64,000 bases of DNA from Argopecten irradians. Its lineage: Eukaryota; Mollusca; Bivalvia; Pectinida; Pectinidae. Each line of letters begins with the position of its first letter. Position 1 is the first letter of the stretch. A program made the position numbers and the translations under genes. The notes under the pieces were generated by a model. It worked only from the letters and a program-made list of their open reading frames with translations. It was not told the origin of the DNA and did no database searches. The DNA is taken from positions 39,088,417 through 39,152,416 of the forward strand of contig NC_091138.1 in NCBI RefSeq assembly GCF_041381155.1, written 5' to 3'. Positions 12,617 through 27,000 of this stretch are shown piece by piece.

Positions 12617-14319
12617 AATTGCGCATTTTTATTTCCTTGTTTATTAAATAATTACTGTTATAACCTGTCGATCATTTTACTAGGCCAAGATGGCGGAATG
12701 GTTAACGTTCTACCACTGGTTCTGCATATCTTGGCTTCAAAGACCATCTTCTTCCAGATGTCCTCAGATGGTGAGTTTACGACCAACGTGTGAGGCTGGC
12801 ATTGCTTCATATCTTTATAACATATATGTAGTATTATAAAAAAGTTAATGCATTTCTATATGCATTAAATGTGTCAAGGTGTATTTTGCTCAACATCCAA
12901 TCAACAACTACGGTCATTTATGTCAGCCAACACTGAGGGACACTGTCAAGTACCTAAAGTTAGACTGCCCGACCAGTCACACTGTCACACTGTCATTCTG
13001 ACCACTGCCAATCACCAGTTTCCAAACACTCATGGGCAGAAGGTCCAAAAAGGAGAGAGCATTTACCTAAGATGATAAGTTGCAAGAGATATTTATCTAT
13101 AGAAAGAATAGAAAATGTCAAATTTTGTCGCCTTTTGGACAATACAATGACAAAGGTGTACAATAATCTCCATTACTATATTTTCGTGAGAGTAGATAAA
13201 TTATCACACCTCCCGACATAGGTGTACTTTACATATGAATATGGCCAGTAAACTGACACCTTTCGTGACACTGGGTATCATACCATTTAAGCTTGTAAAA
13301 TACCCACTGTATTTCTATGCTAACTCATAAGGTACTACCACGCTGAAATAGTTTGTCAATTGGTTCGTATACATTTTATTGTATTCAGATATTCTGTAGC
13401 CATTGGTGATTTTTCATTCAGACAATAGGGTAGGCAAAAGGTAATCTCTATTATTCTTCCTGGAGTATCCAACTAAACACAAAATTAGATTAGAATGATC
13501 TAATTCCAGATTATTTCAGTTATCAATACACAAACACAATCATACTGTTGTATTTTTATCGATATATAAAAAAGGAATTAGAAATACTCCAAACTAGAGG
13601 ATATACCCAACGAAATTGGATTAGAAGTAACCTATTTCTAACAAAAATAGATAATTAATCAAAATTACAATACTGTACGATGACACAGCAAATAATATGA
13701 ACTACACAAGCCACTGCGCACAAAATGTATCGTGTTAACAGAAATTTTAAAAAGAATTATCTGATGGACACGAAGAGTATCAGCTTTACGTCGTGTTAAT
13801 GCGAAAATGCCACGCTAGTGCAGAGGTTCTGATATTTTAAAGCAGTTTATTTAACATAAAGTACTATCGGAGCTACATGTAACCCTAGGATACGCTCTGT
13901 TGCCTTCGATAAACCTTTTTGTCACATAAATATGACAACAAAAGAAGAGTTTTCTCCTTTAAAATTGTATAAAGCAGAAGTAAACACATGGACTTTACAT
14001 AAGCTGTCAGTAGCAGGAGTAAGAAATGAACATTGAATGACACGTGGGGTGCTGCCACAAGGATTAACACACGTTCGTTCAGGTAAAACATTACATAATG
14101 ATTCCGATTCAAGTACGTAACAAACTAACTTATATATTTCAAGGTCAATATCTAAAGATTCGGAAAAATGATCAGATGGCGTAAACATATTATTTGAAAC
14201 AGAGAAACAGTTGTAAAATAGACAGTGTATTTTGTTTGGTAGTTGTTGTGAACCTGATGTACCCATATACATATATTACAAACACACTAGAAGAGATTAC
14301 AGAGGGAACTGGGTGCAAA
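12617..14319. other. Intergenic, nothing recognised
   Basis: Short open frames on both strands here, including two overlapping minus-strand frames around 13885-14272, have no recognisable motif or supporting splice structure. The piece at 12684-12730 has a tRNA box-A-like look but no box B or cloverleaf. Confidence 0.5.
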
Positions 14320-15100
14320 CCATAGAATGATCTTTGTCTGATAATGAAAAGAGGAATCTTTTCTCTGCTTTTTAATGTTCAACTATATAAACTACATATG
14401 CAATTTTAGAAAGATTCCTTCAGTACTTTCTGTGAAAATTGCGGTAACAAACACAATTATCAAAATTCGAAATGGCGACCTATCGGCCATCTTTTTGACT
14501 GAACCGTCTTCAAAATGCAATATGAATATTTACACAAGTTATAATGTTGACAAGGAGGATGTATATTTGCAAATATTAGTGCAAAGGGCAATAACTCTGT
14601 AAGCTACAGTTGCATTAAGCTGATTTTTAAACTCGTCCGAGATATTCCCAATGCTAAATACAAAGTTTCATAAGCTCAGTGCATATTTAATCAAGTTATC
14701 GTGTTCACAAGGTCCAGTAATAATTGTTTGCGTAATTACTCCTTCAGTTGCTGATAAACCAAGCTGATTTTCAAACTTTTTCGAAATCTTTTCAATATTA
14801 GTCTAAATACAATGTTCTTTTAAGCTGAGAGCATATTTACTCATGGTGTCGTGTTAACAAAGTCCAATAATCATGAGTCCAAAGGGCAGTAACTCCGTGA
14901 GTTATAGCCTAATCAAACTGATTTTCGAACTCATCTGATATCTCCAATTTTAGTCTTCATACGAAGTTTCATTAGTTCAGTGCATATTTACTCAAGTAAT
15001 CATATTCACGAGTAAATATAAACGGACGACGAACGACGACGGAGAAAAGACTATGGCAACAGGTCACCATGACCAATTGTCAGGTGACCTAAAAACGGAA
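14320..15100 (+). mobile_element. Bivalve-type interspersed repeat with tandem core and terminal hairpin
   Basis: Blocks such as GGGCAATAACTCTGTAAGC, AAGCTGATTT..AACTCGTCCGA, AAAGTTTCATAAGCTCAGTG and CATATTTACTCAAG recur at least three times with a period near 130-150 bases between about 14580 and 15010. They end in a purine-rich GACGACGAACGACGACGG stretch and then a perfect hairpin, AGGTCACC with GGTGACCT (about 15060-15090). I recognise the style as a very common bivalve repeat, but its class (Helitron-like or other) is not decided. It has no coding content; the 14375-14602 frame is part of it. Confidence 0.65.
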
Positions 15101-17899
15101 GGACTTTGTTTTTGCATAACCTGAAAGAATTGTACATGTCGAGTGTTATGACTTCATAGAGGAATAACGTTTTTTTGCGAGAAATTTTAAAAGAGACACA
15201 GTCATTGGCTAACTAAACTATTGGTTAAGATACCAATGCGCCACGGCTGAATTGGTGCTATTGTAAATTTTTTTTTTAAATAACGCCTACTTTATTTATT
15301 CAAATCAATTTATAAGCTTTGTTCTCAAAATCTTTTGGATGCATGAAGTCATAGTCAAAAAGCGAGTCTATGAAGAATGCCCTTCCGTTTATGTTACTTT
15401 TGTGTAAGATTCACGGCTCTACCACGATTCGCATGTAATATACATCCTTAGTGCGTAGATGACCGTATTCATGACAACTGAATTCATATCTCAACGTATA
15501 ATCTTTCCTTTATTGTGTTGAAGAAGTAAATTTTTACTTCATTATGTAAATATTAACTTTCTTTTTTCTCAAAAAAAAGTTTCATGCTAAGGATAATGCT
15601 TAAATAATTTTTATTTAAGATTTTATTCAAAACTCTGTCACGTGTTTACATCACCAGTACACATGACCGTAGAAAAATATCCTTTGACGTCATAAACATC
15701 CCGTTCGGTTTGAAGTTTTTCACCATTCACAATACTGAAACCTGACATACGATACGCCTTGACACGGTAGTATCTACAAACGTTACACGAAAATCTACAA
15801 AATCTATTTTCATCATATTAAACGGTTAAAGGTGTGTGTACCATAACCGGTCAAAAACTGTGACATGCTTTTTTTCGGTAATCTATTGAAAACCATTTTA
15901 AGTATTGATGAATGAAGTTGCGAAAAGGTTTGGGCAAAACATGTATGATATTTTATAAACACTTGCAACAGCAGAGATTTTTTTTGTGCTGCAATAGACC
16001 TTGTTTTATGCTTTATGTATGTTTGCAGTCCTTTTAATGGTTAGTATTTTCATTTTTGAATTTCCTTCAATTTTACTATGAAGAAGTCCAGAAGTGGATG
16101 CATAAATACATAATTTGTATCATGCAGAGACGCTATAAGGGTTTTTTAGATTTGATAGAAATATCCCCATGAAAGAATATCAATAAACATAATGATACAC
16201 ACATAACATAAAATCACTTATCTATCAGCAGCTAGTCTGCATATCGGTGATTTCGTCTGTTTCTGTCTCATGAAATACGATGAACTAAATTCACTAGTAG
16301 CACCATAGTAACAAATGATTGGGATGTGTTGTTGTTCGGGATTTGCTTAATCAGTTTCATCCACTGCATACCTCAAAGTATAACCTGCCCTTTATGGTGT
16401 TAATACATGTATAAAACTTGTTCATGCCTCGATTTCTCGAACCAAAAAGTGTCAACTGAACTCACTGCATAATTAAGTCAGTGTTGACCGTTTTCAAGAA
16501 TTAGGGCCTCAAAAAAAGTTATCGTTTCATTAAAAAAATCATTAACCCATCAAGATGTAACTAAGATCTGGCAGCAGGAAGAGCCTTTATATGCCCTCTA
16601 TACATGTGGGTTTGATGGAAGCTACCAGAACTCTGTGATAAAGCAGATACAATGTTATATGACAGATCAAAATACATGGCATACAATCAAAATCAAATAT
16701 GTCAACGTTCGTCACAGCTGTCGTCTATTTGGGCCATACGTATTGGTACTCGGAGACCTGACACAAATAACATGCCTTAATTAATGCAGTATTGATATAT
16801 ATTAACATTTACTAATGTCAGTGTAAATATATTCGAGATCTGCATATGATTACTGATACTATCTTTATTTCATTCCTGAGTATATCTTTGATCAGGGACA
16901 CTCAAAGGTAAGACAAGGATTATTACTTTGGAAGATTAATATTCCAAGACCACTTTCTTATCATTGCAAGTTCTTGATACTGATGTAAAATAATTCTGGT
17001 CACAAAATATTATTTTTAATTATATCGATGAAATCACCACGACATTTGGAATAACAGTCACCGTTATCTTTATCACATTGAAAACAATTATTTGAACAAT
17101 AAATTACAGTGTATTTTTACATTGAGATAAAACAAAACCCAATAAGTTAAAAGCTATATATGCCAAAATTATTATTGGCATGCTATTTTTTCAGGTTTGA
17201 TTATTTAAGTCGTGGAAATGATGCAAATGGACGGACAAATATGTAATACCCGATACTATGATGTCTTATAAATATTAGATACAACACAGAATTTATGCAC
17301 TGTGAAATTGTTTTGTATGCCTTATGTATGTTAAGATGGAAACAAAACCTACAGAAATAAATGTACAATTACTAATAGCAACGTAAAATGTGAAATGTAG
17401 ACCACAACTTAGCTTCATAGGGTGACCGTATGTACTCATTTCACTTCACTGTAGATGTAAATATTATGCTTTGGCGGTATTGCTAAATCATTTTCAGCTC
17501 ATATTTGTACAAATTAAAGCCTATGAATAGTAAGTATTTTAATTCTTTAAATTTTAGGAAATTTTAGTGATGAATAAAATATTAAAACATCTTCTTGATA
17601 TGTGAGAATAACTTTACATAACTATAAACAAATCATCTGAATATTATTCAGTCATATCGTTACGTATATTAGATTATTTGTGATGCCATTCTATTAACAC
17701 AAGAGTGTGTGTAATTGTTATAAAACTATGTCGCTGCAAACGTGTTTGTGTAAATACATGTATTTTACGTGCGACAGATTTCGCGTATTAAACAATAACG
17801 ACAAAAGAATAAGATTAAACGCCGCAAAATCAAGGCATATTTGCAATCACAGGATAATTTGAATTTTGTGTTTTACTGCGATATTAAATCGTGGAGAAA
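15101..17899. other. Intergenic and probable upstream region of the SLC5 gene
   Basis: AT-rich DNA without a recognisable gene or element. If copy 1 of the transporter starts at the exon ending at 17954, its promoter should lie in the last few hundred bases. I see no decisive TATA or initiator element and do not assign one. Confidence 0.45.
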
Positions 17900-17954
17900 A
17901 TGAGTTTGGTTGGAGTATCATTAAATGATAAAATGACAAAATCTATTATTGGAC
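17900..17954 (+). CDS. Possible first coding exon of SLC5 copy 1
   Basis: An ATG at 17900 opens a frame of 18 codons plus one base ending in GGAC|GTAAGT, a consensus donor. Splicing over 82 bases to the TTGTAG acceptor ending at 18036 puts the frame exactly in phase with the main exon, adding MSLVGVSLNDKMTKSIIGP before MLSESDIQG. Three things argue for it: the donor is strong, the phase fits, and no stop intervenes. The alternative is that this is 5' UTR and the ATG at 18039 is used, which is where family members would be expected to start. This exon has no counterpart upstream of copy 2. Confidence 0.45.
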
Positions 17955-18038
17955 GTAAGTTGGTGGTGTTTGATCCGATTTTGTGATGTTGTTTTCTTTT
18001 GCAAAGACTCGAAATTTTTCATTTTCAATATTGTAGCC

Positions 18039-21000
18039 ATGCTGTCTGAATCCGACATCCAGGGTTTTGTAGCGTTAGACTACGTGGTGTTTGTGTCAAT
18101 CCTCCTGGTATCTATAGGAATAGGCGTATACCAGGCCTGCTGTAAACCTAAACAGGACACCATCAAACAGTATATACTGGCCGACAGGAAGCTCAACATC
18201 CTACCAGTGGCCATGTCAATGACAGTCTCCTTCCAGTCCTCCATCATGTTACTAGGCAACCCAGCAGAGATCTATGTGTATGGGATACCCTTCATGTGGC
18301 AAGCTATTGGACTGGTATTATCTAATCTATTTGCCTTATGCTCCATTGTTCCACTTATCCATCCGCTCAAAATCACCAGTGTGTACGAGGTAAGTACGTT
18401 AGGAGTCCATAAAAGCGACTAAATTTGGGACAATAAAGTTTTTCTTTTTTCCTCAAACCCCTTAGCGTTTCCTTTGGGAGTAAAGCAACGCTCTTTTCTT
18501 TGGCCTTGCCATTTTAGAGTGCATATTGACGACATATTATTGCTTTAAATGTACTGTTTTACAAATGTATTCTTCAGCAAGGTACCTCTGTAATGGTCCG
18601 AGTCAGATCAATTATAACACATTGTGCAGCGATTTTTCCTTTCGGGCAGGTGTTGATTAAACGACAACATTGTATGAGATAAAATTAATACAATCGTTCA
18701 CCTCCTCGGGGGTGAGACAAGGGAATCACAACCCAAGAGGTACTATTCTTAAATTGTCAAACATAGGTTGCCGAGTGTTAAACAGATTCATATAGTCTCA
18801 CCTCAAGGGGCTAAGGGGCAAATGGTGATTTGTCTCTTCAACTGTTCTCGTTGGATGCATTCCTAACAGGAAAGGTGGATATTTCTGTCCAGATTAAGAT
18901 AATATTGTATATAAATTTCATTTTTAGAATCACAATGTTACCCCTCTACGTTTGTTGCAACGATCAATATGTGAGTATTTTAAATTGTTTTGGTTAGAAG
19001 ATTTTATCGTGTCTCTAAGTAATTTCTTTAATCAGTATTTTCAGCTCCGCTTCCAAAGTAAAGCACCTCGGGTAGTAGCAACGAGTATGGGGATTTTGTT
19101 TAATGTAAGTATTGGTGTAAATAAATATTTACATTGTAACATTGTGTATAAGATTTCAATAATTCAAAATTGAATTATTATATAACGTAATGACAAAAAG
19201 AGAATTATTTGATTAAGTAGACTAGATAGTTACAAAGTAACCAATGAGGATTATCTTTTCAGGTTGTGTATATGGGGATCGTCCTGTTTGGACCTGGAAT
19301 CGCAATCGAAGCAGGTTTGTGACAGTTCAGTTATATATACAGCCTAATATTCAAATATTCATAATATGTATTCATAATATGTATTCATTATATACATAAG
19401 TGCAATAATAAATAACTCGAAAGAAGAAGTGTGACAATATGTTACTGTCAAGCGGGCAAACAATATTGCAATGCAAATTGTATGTTAATGATGTATGTTA
19501 ATGATGTATGTTAATGATGTTACAACATATTGTTTTCCGACAGGTTTTGTTGTAACCTTTACAGCTGGAACATCACAATATCATTAATACATATATAATC
19601 ATTATACAGTTTGAATGACGTACAGTATCACACATTAATGAAGACTAACGGTCGTCTTTACGACAACAAAGGTCACGTTCAGATGACCTTTGTATAAGCC
19701 AATAAAATTTCATTTTTCGACAGTAACATGGACATCATCATAAGTATGAAAGACTGTTTCTAATTGGCAGAATATAGGCAATTGTATTGTAATCATTATC
19801 TGATCAAAATTTCTTATCTACCACCATCAAATACTCACTAACCCAGTGTAAAATGAAGATCCATGGTGCACTCAGATTTGGTTTTATGTTGTATAGCATC
19901 TTGTTTTCTTTTCAATAGTAACATATTTTCCAATGTGGGCCTCGGTGTTAGCAGTAGCAATCACGGCCATTATCGGCACGGCAACGGTACGTACAATACG
20001 TTAACTTACTTAACATATTATTTGGTGGTTTATGGTTAGAAGAAAATTAAAAATGTGTTTTATTTGTCTCATGTCAATTTAGTTCATATCACTGCCCTGT
20101 ATGATCGCACAATGTGGCTTATGGGATTAAAAAAACATTAGACTTTTCTTACTTTGACTGCTCTGCAAGTAGGTCGTAATTGTACATACTGTCTCGATTG
20201 CATCATCGTAAAAGGTGACTACATTTATTATCTTTTCTATTTTCCCTAAATGACTTTTTTTGCTAATATAATGTCTCCCTTGACAACGTCTTAAATTTGA
20301 CTATGAATTGAGTGCTCGTCCCTGTGGGGAAGGCTCTGGATTCTGTCCTATGACCGAGACACATCATAGTTAATAAAATTGGTAGCTTCTGCTCCTACTT
20401 AGCGCACAACAAAATGGAGTGGGACGACTGGTTTGTCGTTGTCAGTAGTAACGTTACCGGATGGGATGTGCTGCTATGTATCGTTGGCGGCATGCTTCAG
20501 TGAGATAGCACTGTTAAAATGGCAAGAGTCCTACTATAACAAGGAGACGTAACAGGAATATACCGCAGCATTCCGAAACATACACATATAGCATGCCAAG
20601 CGTTATATCATTTACGAACTGGATATTTACATGCAATGCATATTCCACTATCTCACAAAAGACGTACCTCACACTTCCCACACGCAATACACTACTAGCT
20701 CGGTAGACCGTCTTTAAGCTTGAATGGACCTAGTTGTTAAAAGGACATAAATATTATGAATCGAACATTTATATAGTATAATTTTATTGATATTCAATCA
20801 TTCCAAATATATATATTTTAAATATAATTATTTGTAATTACATTATTTAACTTGATATATGGGACGAATCAAATTATGCAATATGATTAATATTGAACAT
20901 ACAATATTTCAAAATAAACTTTTTTTAGAAACCACTAAAGTCTTAGAATATAAATTCGACATACTAGATAACAAATGGGATATTTACTAACATTAATTAT

Positions 21001-24000
21001 CAAATAGAAATTACTTTTTGATCAGTTAAGTATGTATGTTTTTAATACAAATACTAAAGTATTGAATATAAATACAAATCATACACAATTAAAATAGAAA
21101 TATTAAATATACAATTTGGATAAAATACATCGAGTATTATGACGTGTCAAACGTTGGTATATTATTCGTATTCGTGTTACTTATATTGTATAATCTATGT
21201 TGTCTCCTTCGTGATGCATACAATGATACCATGTGAATGAATAATATGAAATGACGAATATACAACATAAAAATTAATATTAAACGATGGAATATGATTA
21301 GCAAGATACGATATGAATGACAAATATACAATAAGAATACAAGACTATACACCACAAATATCACAAAATGTCAAATTGTACAATATAGCATTCAAAAATA
21401 CAATGATATATAAGAATTTAACAACGTTTGATGCGCCATAAACTATAAATATTCAGTTATTGAGCAATGCAACGTTTGACATCCCATATACTCACATTAC
21501 CACGCGCAATACGTTGTACTTATCTGTTCTTGTAAATATCATAGAATGAAGAGTTGATTATGGTATTTTTGTATCAGCTTTGACTACGAATATGTTCAAA
21601 ATCAGGTGAACTTTAATTCCAAATACAATAACGTTACTGGCATGATATGTAACTAGTACCCTGCTATACGTCAGCATATTGCGGCTGTTGACAGACACTG
21701 TCAAATATTTCTACTCTGATTTTTTATTGCCATGATGATATGCAATGAAACTGGGGTCATTGAGATTTTGCCTACATTAGATTTAGAAATATGATCAAGC
21801 CTTTATCTATTTTGATGTCTTCGTATAACTACCGGGTCCATCATTAAATCCACGGTCGCCGGATGGTCCCTGAAAGCTTCCGATCATAAATGCGCACGCT
21901 AGTATCGATATCCTTCCATCATTATGACTTAGTGATAGCAGCATATGTTATGTATCTCACCTAACTCTGTTTTGCCAATAATCTTTTTCCTATATTAATA
22001 ACATCAACATATAATTCTTTGATTAGCGTGGTCCCCACAAAATGTCCAAACGCTTTAACCTTTTCAGCCGTTGTCATTGTGTAACATACAGAACATTGTG
22101 TAACATACAGAACAACATTGATGGGCTTAGATATAGTTATACAGAAATTTAAACATCTTTGTTCATTACGGTGTGTAACACGTTAAAATGTGCGTAGGAT
22201 GTTGTTTTTAGATAAGTTGGTTGATTTGCTTAACAATTAACAGCTAGATTTATTTAATGACATTCTCCTGTATTCGATGTGTAAAAAACTGTATGTATGG
22301 GGATGGTGTGGTGCTGTGTTTCTTGCAATAGTGCAAACTTGCTTTTTATAGCGTTATCTCACTGAAGCATGCCTCCAAACACACCAAACAAACACATCCC
22401 ACCGGACACATTATACAGACAACATGTAAATATGTCGTCCAACACCCTTATGCCCGGCGAAACAGGAGCAGAAACTATTTATAGACTAAGGTGTCCCTCA
22501 GCCAGGGGAGGGAAATCAGAGCCTTCCTCAGAGGGATGAACGCTCAAATCTAGAACAACAATGAGGCGGTAGGAAGATGAAAGTAAATTAGAAAGAAAGA
22601 AAAGTCTTCCTATCTGTAGAGCTAAAGAGAACTCATGTTATTAAGACAGGTGAATTTTGATATCCTGAATCACTTTGTATTTTGCTGTATAGAAAACGTT
22701 AAAACAGTTCATGCGATATCGATTGCATATGAGAATATATATCAATATTTGCAGTGAGAAAAAATGTATTTTAATATTGTGAATCACTATATATATTTTT
22801 GGAGATATTTTTTCCAGAATATTGCATGAAAACGTCTATATTAAGATGGCAATATAATGGCTATGGAAATGCTCAACCAAATTGAATTAAAGACGCTGTC
22901 CTTTTACATCTGGCAAACTTGTGTTCGCATTTTATTCATACACATTAACCAGAAAACAAATGCAACGCGAAATGATTTGAATTTCCAATTACATGTAGGC
23001 AGATGTGAGAGTTCCTTTAAAAAAAGGAATGTACATGTACGTTGGAATTCTGTTTTACGGAGATATGTGGCATAGATTTGTACCACAGGATATACCATTA
23101 AATTGTTTGGGATGTAAGTATTACTATTTTATTGAAAAATTATAGGAAGATATATCTTGATAATGCAAGATATGAAAATGAATGAGACTTAAGTTTATGT
23201 TTTACAGGGAGGTATGAAGGCGGTCGTGTGGAGTAATGTGTTCCAGTTCCTGGTTGTCTTTGCTGGAATATTCAGTATTATAATACAGGTAAACCTCATC
23301 ATATCTTATATATGTATATAATAATGTATTCAGTGTATTTCTGCTTTAATATCATGTATTTGAAATTAAAGATGCGTTCATGTTAGAAACGTTTTGTTCA
23401 TTCAATACTTCCCTTGTTTTTCATATGTCTATTGTATGCTTAACCATATTCATATATTCATATATATTCATAGATCTCCTGATTACCTTCACCTTGTGTA
23501 ATCAATAAAACAGCTTTATTATATCTACAGAGTACGATAGAGGTGGGAAGTTTTCAGTCAGTGTTTGATATAGCGTATGAAGGAAGGCGCCTACGGTATC
23601 CATTGTACGTATGTTATGTATGTATTATTAAAACGTATGTATTTATTTTACAATTCCCAAATACGAGAATTGTAAAGTAGAGCTTATTAGTTACTAATAC
23701 TTTCATGTGACAATCGGATACATGTGAAAACAGGTTTATTAAAGATGCTCCACCGCCGACAGAGCATAAATGATATTCATCACTCGAACAGTAATTGGTG
23801 TTTAATCGTGTGTGTGTATATATATATATATAAAATTAGCACAAAAAATGTAATAAAATATTTTATTTTGCCTTTGGTGCATAAGCAATAAGTATTTCAT
23901 TCCATATAGGATATAGTGACATGGAATCTTTTTGGGATGCAATTATTTTTTTTTTTATATTTTAACTTTAAAATTAGAAGCTCAAACTTTTCAATGGTGG

Positions 24001-27000
24001 TTATGGTGTAAGTAAGTAACTTTTTTAACCTGAAGAAAAATTACTAAATCGTCTGCTCATGTTTTTGATAGTGAAAAAAAATAACGTTTGTCAATTGTGG
24101 AGCAGTTTAACTTATAATGACACTTTCAGCTCGAGCCCCAACCCAACTGTACGACACTCGTACTGGACACTGATCATAGGGTCGTCTATCTCGCTGGCCT
24201 ACCTCTTACCTACCCAGGCAACCACTCAGAGGATTTGTTCAGTTCCTACACAGAGGGACGCACGAAAGTAAGAACGTATCGCTTGTTTTCCTTACCATAA
24301 TTTTGCTCACGCTCATTGTCTCAAGTTTTAAAAGGTAGGCGCAAGTCAAACTCCAATAGTATGATATCAATGAGGCCATGGTAAAATCCGATCATTCGAG
24401 TACAAGTGATGTGAATTTGGAAATGCGGAATAACAAGGTCTTCGAATAATACGCGTGGTTATTTTAACAAAGTTACTTTCCATGTAGGTAAAACATTTTG
24501 AAATATTTTGGTTCTGTCCTTCCAGAGTGGTAATGGTATCGGCAGTGACGACGGTCGTCAACTTCCTACTCTCCTGCAGTGTGGGGATTTTCGCCTACGC
24601 TTTCTTCTACAAAACCAGATGTGATCCATTGGAGTCCAAAGCTATCGAAAATTCAAACCAGGTAGGCCGACCTAGGAAACTAAACATTCATTTATATCGT
24701 AGGGTAAAGCTTATCGGTTAAGCTGTACGTCCTGTAGATCTCCGTGTATACTTTAGATAGAGTTGTCTTTCCTTACACTCTCCTACACCTCTGTCAAAGG
24801 CTAATGCCAAGTATGGCAAAATTAGTATTAAGAATTTAGTTTCTTGAGGTACTTTAAAGTAATGACGTAATTTTAACACACTAAATATATTGCATATCTA
24901 TTTTGTATTAAACAGTAAAAGTGTCAAATCATTATTTAACACAAAATGCAATTTGGCGATAGTTTTTAAATTTGTATTTTCTCCTTCTTGTTTTCTCTTC
25001 ATGCTCGTCAGATTCTACCCTACCTGGTTGTGGTATTGTTCCGTGATATTCCTGGAATGGCTGGAGTATTTGTCGCCGCTGTCTTCAGTGCTTCCCTCAG
25101 GTAATACACTCGCTCGATACGTTTGATGTGGTGTTATTGTCTACGGGAATGCATGGATTACATTGATCAGACTGGAATCTAAATAAACTGAAAAAAGAAG
25201 ATATATTAAAGTAAATTTGTGAAAGTTAATCTCTGCAAAGTAATATCTAGCTCACCTATATTTGAAGTTATTTTAGTGCACTTTGTGTGATATACATGTA
25301 CGCGAAATTGAATATCTGCGAACTTGTTTTGAAATGGAAATCGCGAAATTATATATCCGCGAAAAAAGTATGTGAACAGTAATTAATTACAGAAACGCAA
25401 ATTGTAAATAAAACACTACATGTATCATACATGCTTTACAGTGTTTAACATGAAATCCATCCTCAGTGAATCAAGTTTATTCATTAATTTATCATTACAG
25501 TGCTATTACGTCACTGTTGAGCAGTCTATCAGCGCAGACAGTAGTGGACATTATCCGACCACTGGTCAAGGATATCAGTGAAGCTAAAGCAACTCTTATA
25601 GCAAAACTTTGCGGTACGTATTTCAATGTGTATTGCATTTCTGCCTAAAACCATAGACTATTTCGTAAGTAAATATCTTTAAAAATACATGGTAATTTCC
25701 TACTTATCATTATCACCCTGATAATCATTGGCAGATTGATATAGTAGCTATTTAAATCATTTAAATAGAGGTTACACAATGATTGGTTGTTGAATATTGA
25801 ATTTGTTCCTCACGAGTGAGTTATTTTTTAAAAGTTACAAAAGACACGAGCTTTAGCGACTGACTTTTTTGAACTTTTGAAAAATAAGTTACAATATGTT
25901 TGTACCACAATCATATTCCTTTTAGCCGATAGAAATACGGCAGGGATATGGTAACGTGTTTTTGACGAAATATGCAAATAAGGTGTAGTAATATTTTTAT
26001 CAGCAGCAAAAAGGCACTAATTAATGTTAAAGAGTAATCGTTAGATAAAGAATCCATCGATATCAAATTCTTCTAATTGGGAACATCTTTGGGATTAAAT
26101 GATACTCATTTAACGTCTTATTGAGTTCAAATCTTCATCGGTGGTTCCAGAGAAAAAACTCAATGTCGGACTAAAGGTATGCATGTAAAAGCATTCGCAA
26201 GACACGACATCGTCAATTTCCCGCCAGATAATCATCAAGCCATATTACCATCCAGATCAAGTTCGTTTCGTACGCGTTAAATCTACGAAACTTTTCAGTA
26301 AAATTCTTGTCCTTCAAGATGTATTATTAGTACTAAAGGTCAATTTTACATGTATGAAAACGTCACGTATTTTGACACAACGACCACGCATAAGCTTTCC
26401 AACAGCAGTTTTGGACGTCAAGCGGCGATCACAACATAAAATGATGTCATTTGACGTAGACAATGATGACGTGACACTAAAAAATAAATAGTTCGGTCAA
26501 AGTTCTTCGTGTCAGTCAATCAGATTGTGTACAGAGTTAATACCACGTGTGGTATGAACAAATTGTTAATCAACTGCTGCAGTGTTTATTCAATGTCCTG
26601 AGAGTTGAATAACACCGCCTGTTTTGGTAGAAATAAAAAAAAATCATTCAAAATAACTACTGCATCAACATCAACAAATAAATATAAACCTACCTTTTCT
26701 TTTTTGGAGTGAAAATCAATAAGATGATAAATGTTTTGACACATGTAAGGATACATCTATCATTTTTTTCAGTACCAGCATATGGAATCATAGGAATAGG
26801 TATTTCATTTGTAATTGCTGAAATAGAAGGCCCGCTGTCAGAGGTATGTACAGATATGAGATTTCATTGGGCAACATGGTCAATTGTGACTGAAACGGAC
26901 ATCACAGCACGAGCATTGTGATGATTCTTCTGTTTCTTTTATTAACTACTATTCTTTCAAACATGGAATTTTAACTTTGAAAAAGAATTTACGTATTTTA

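Noticed and set aside
12684-12730. tRNA-like box A (TGGCGGAATGGTTAACG) and a CCAAGAT/ATCTTGG pair
   Set aside because: No box B, no anticodon stem or cloverleaf can be drawn, and the ATG frame through it has no recognisable content.
17949-18038. N-terminal extension of the main SLC5 exon reading MDVSWWCLIRF
   Set aside because: It begins at TTG, not ATG, and runs through what looks like a GTAAGT...TTGTAG intron.
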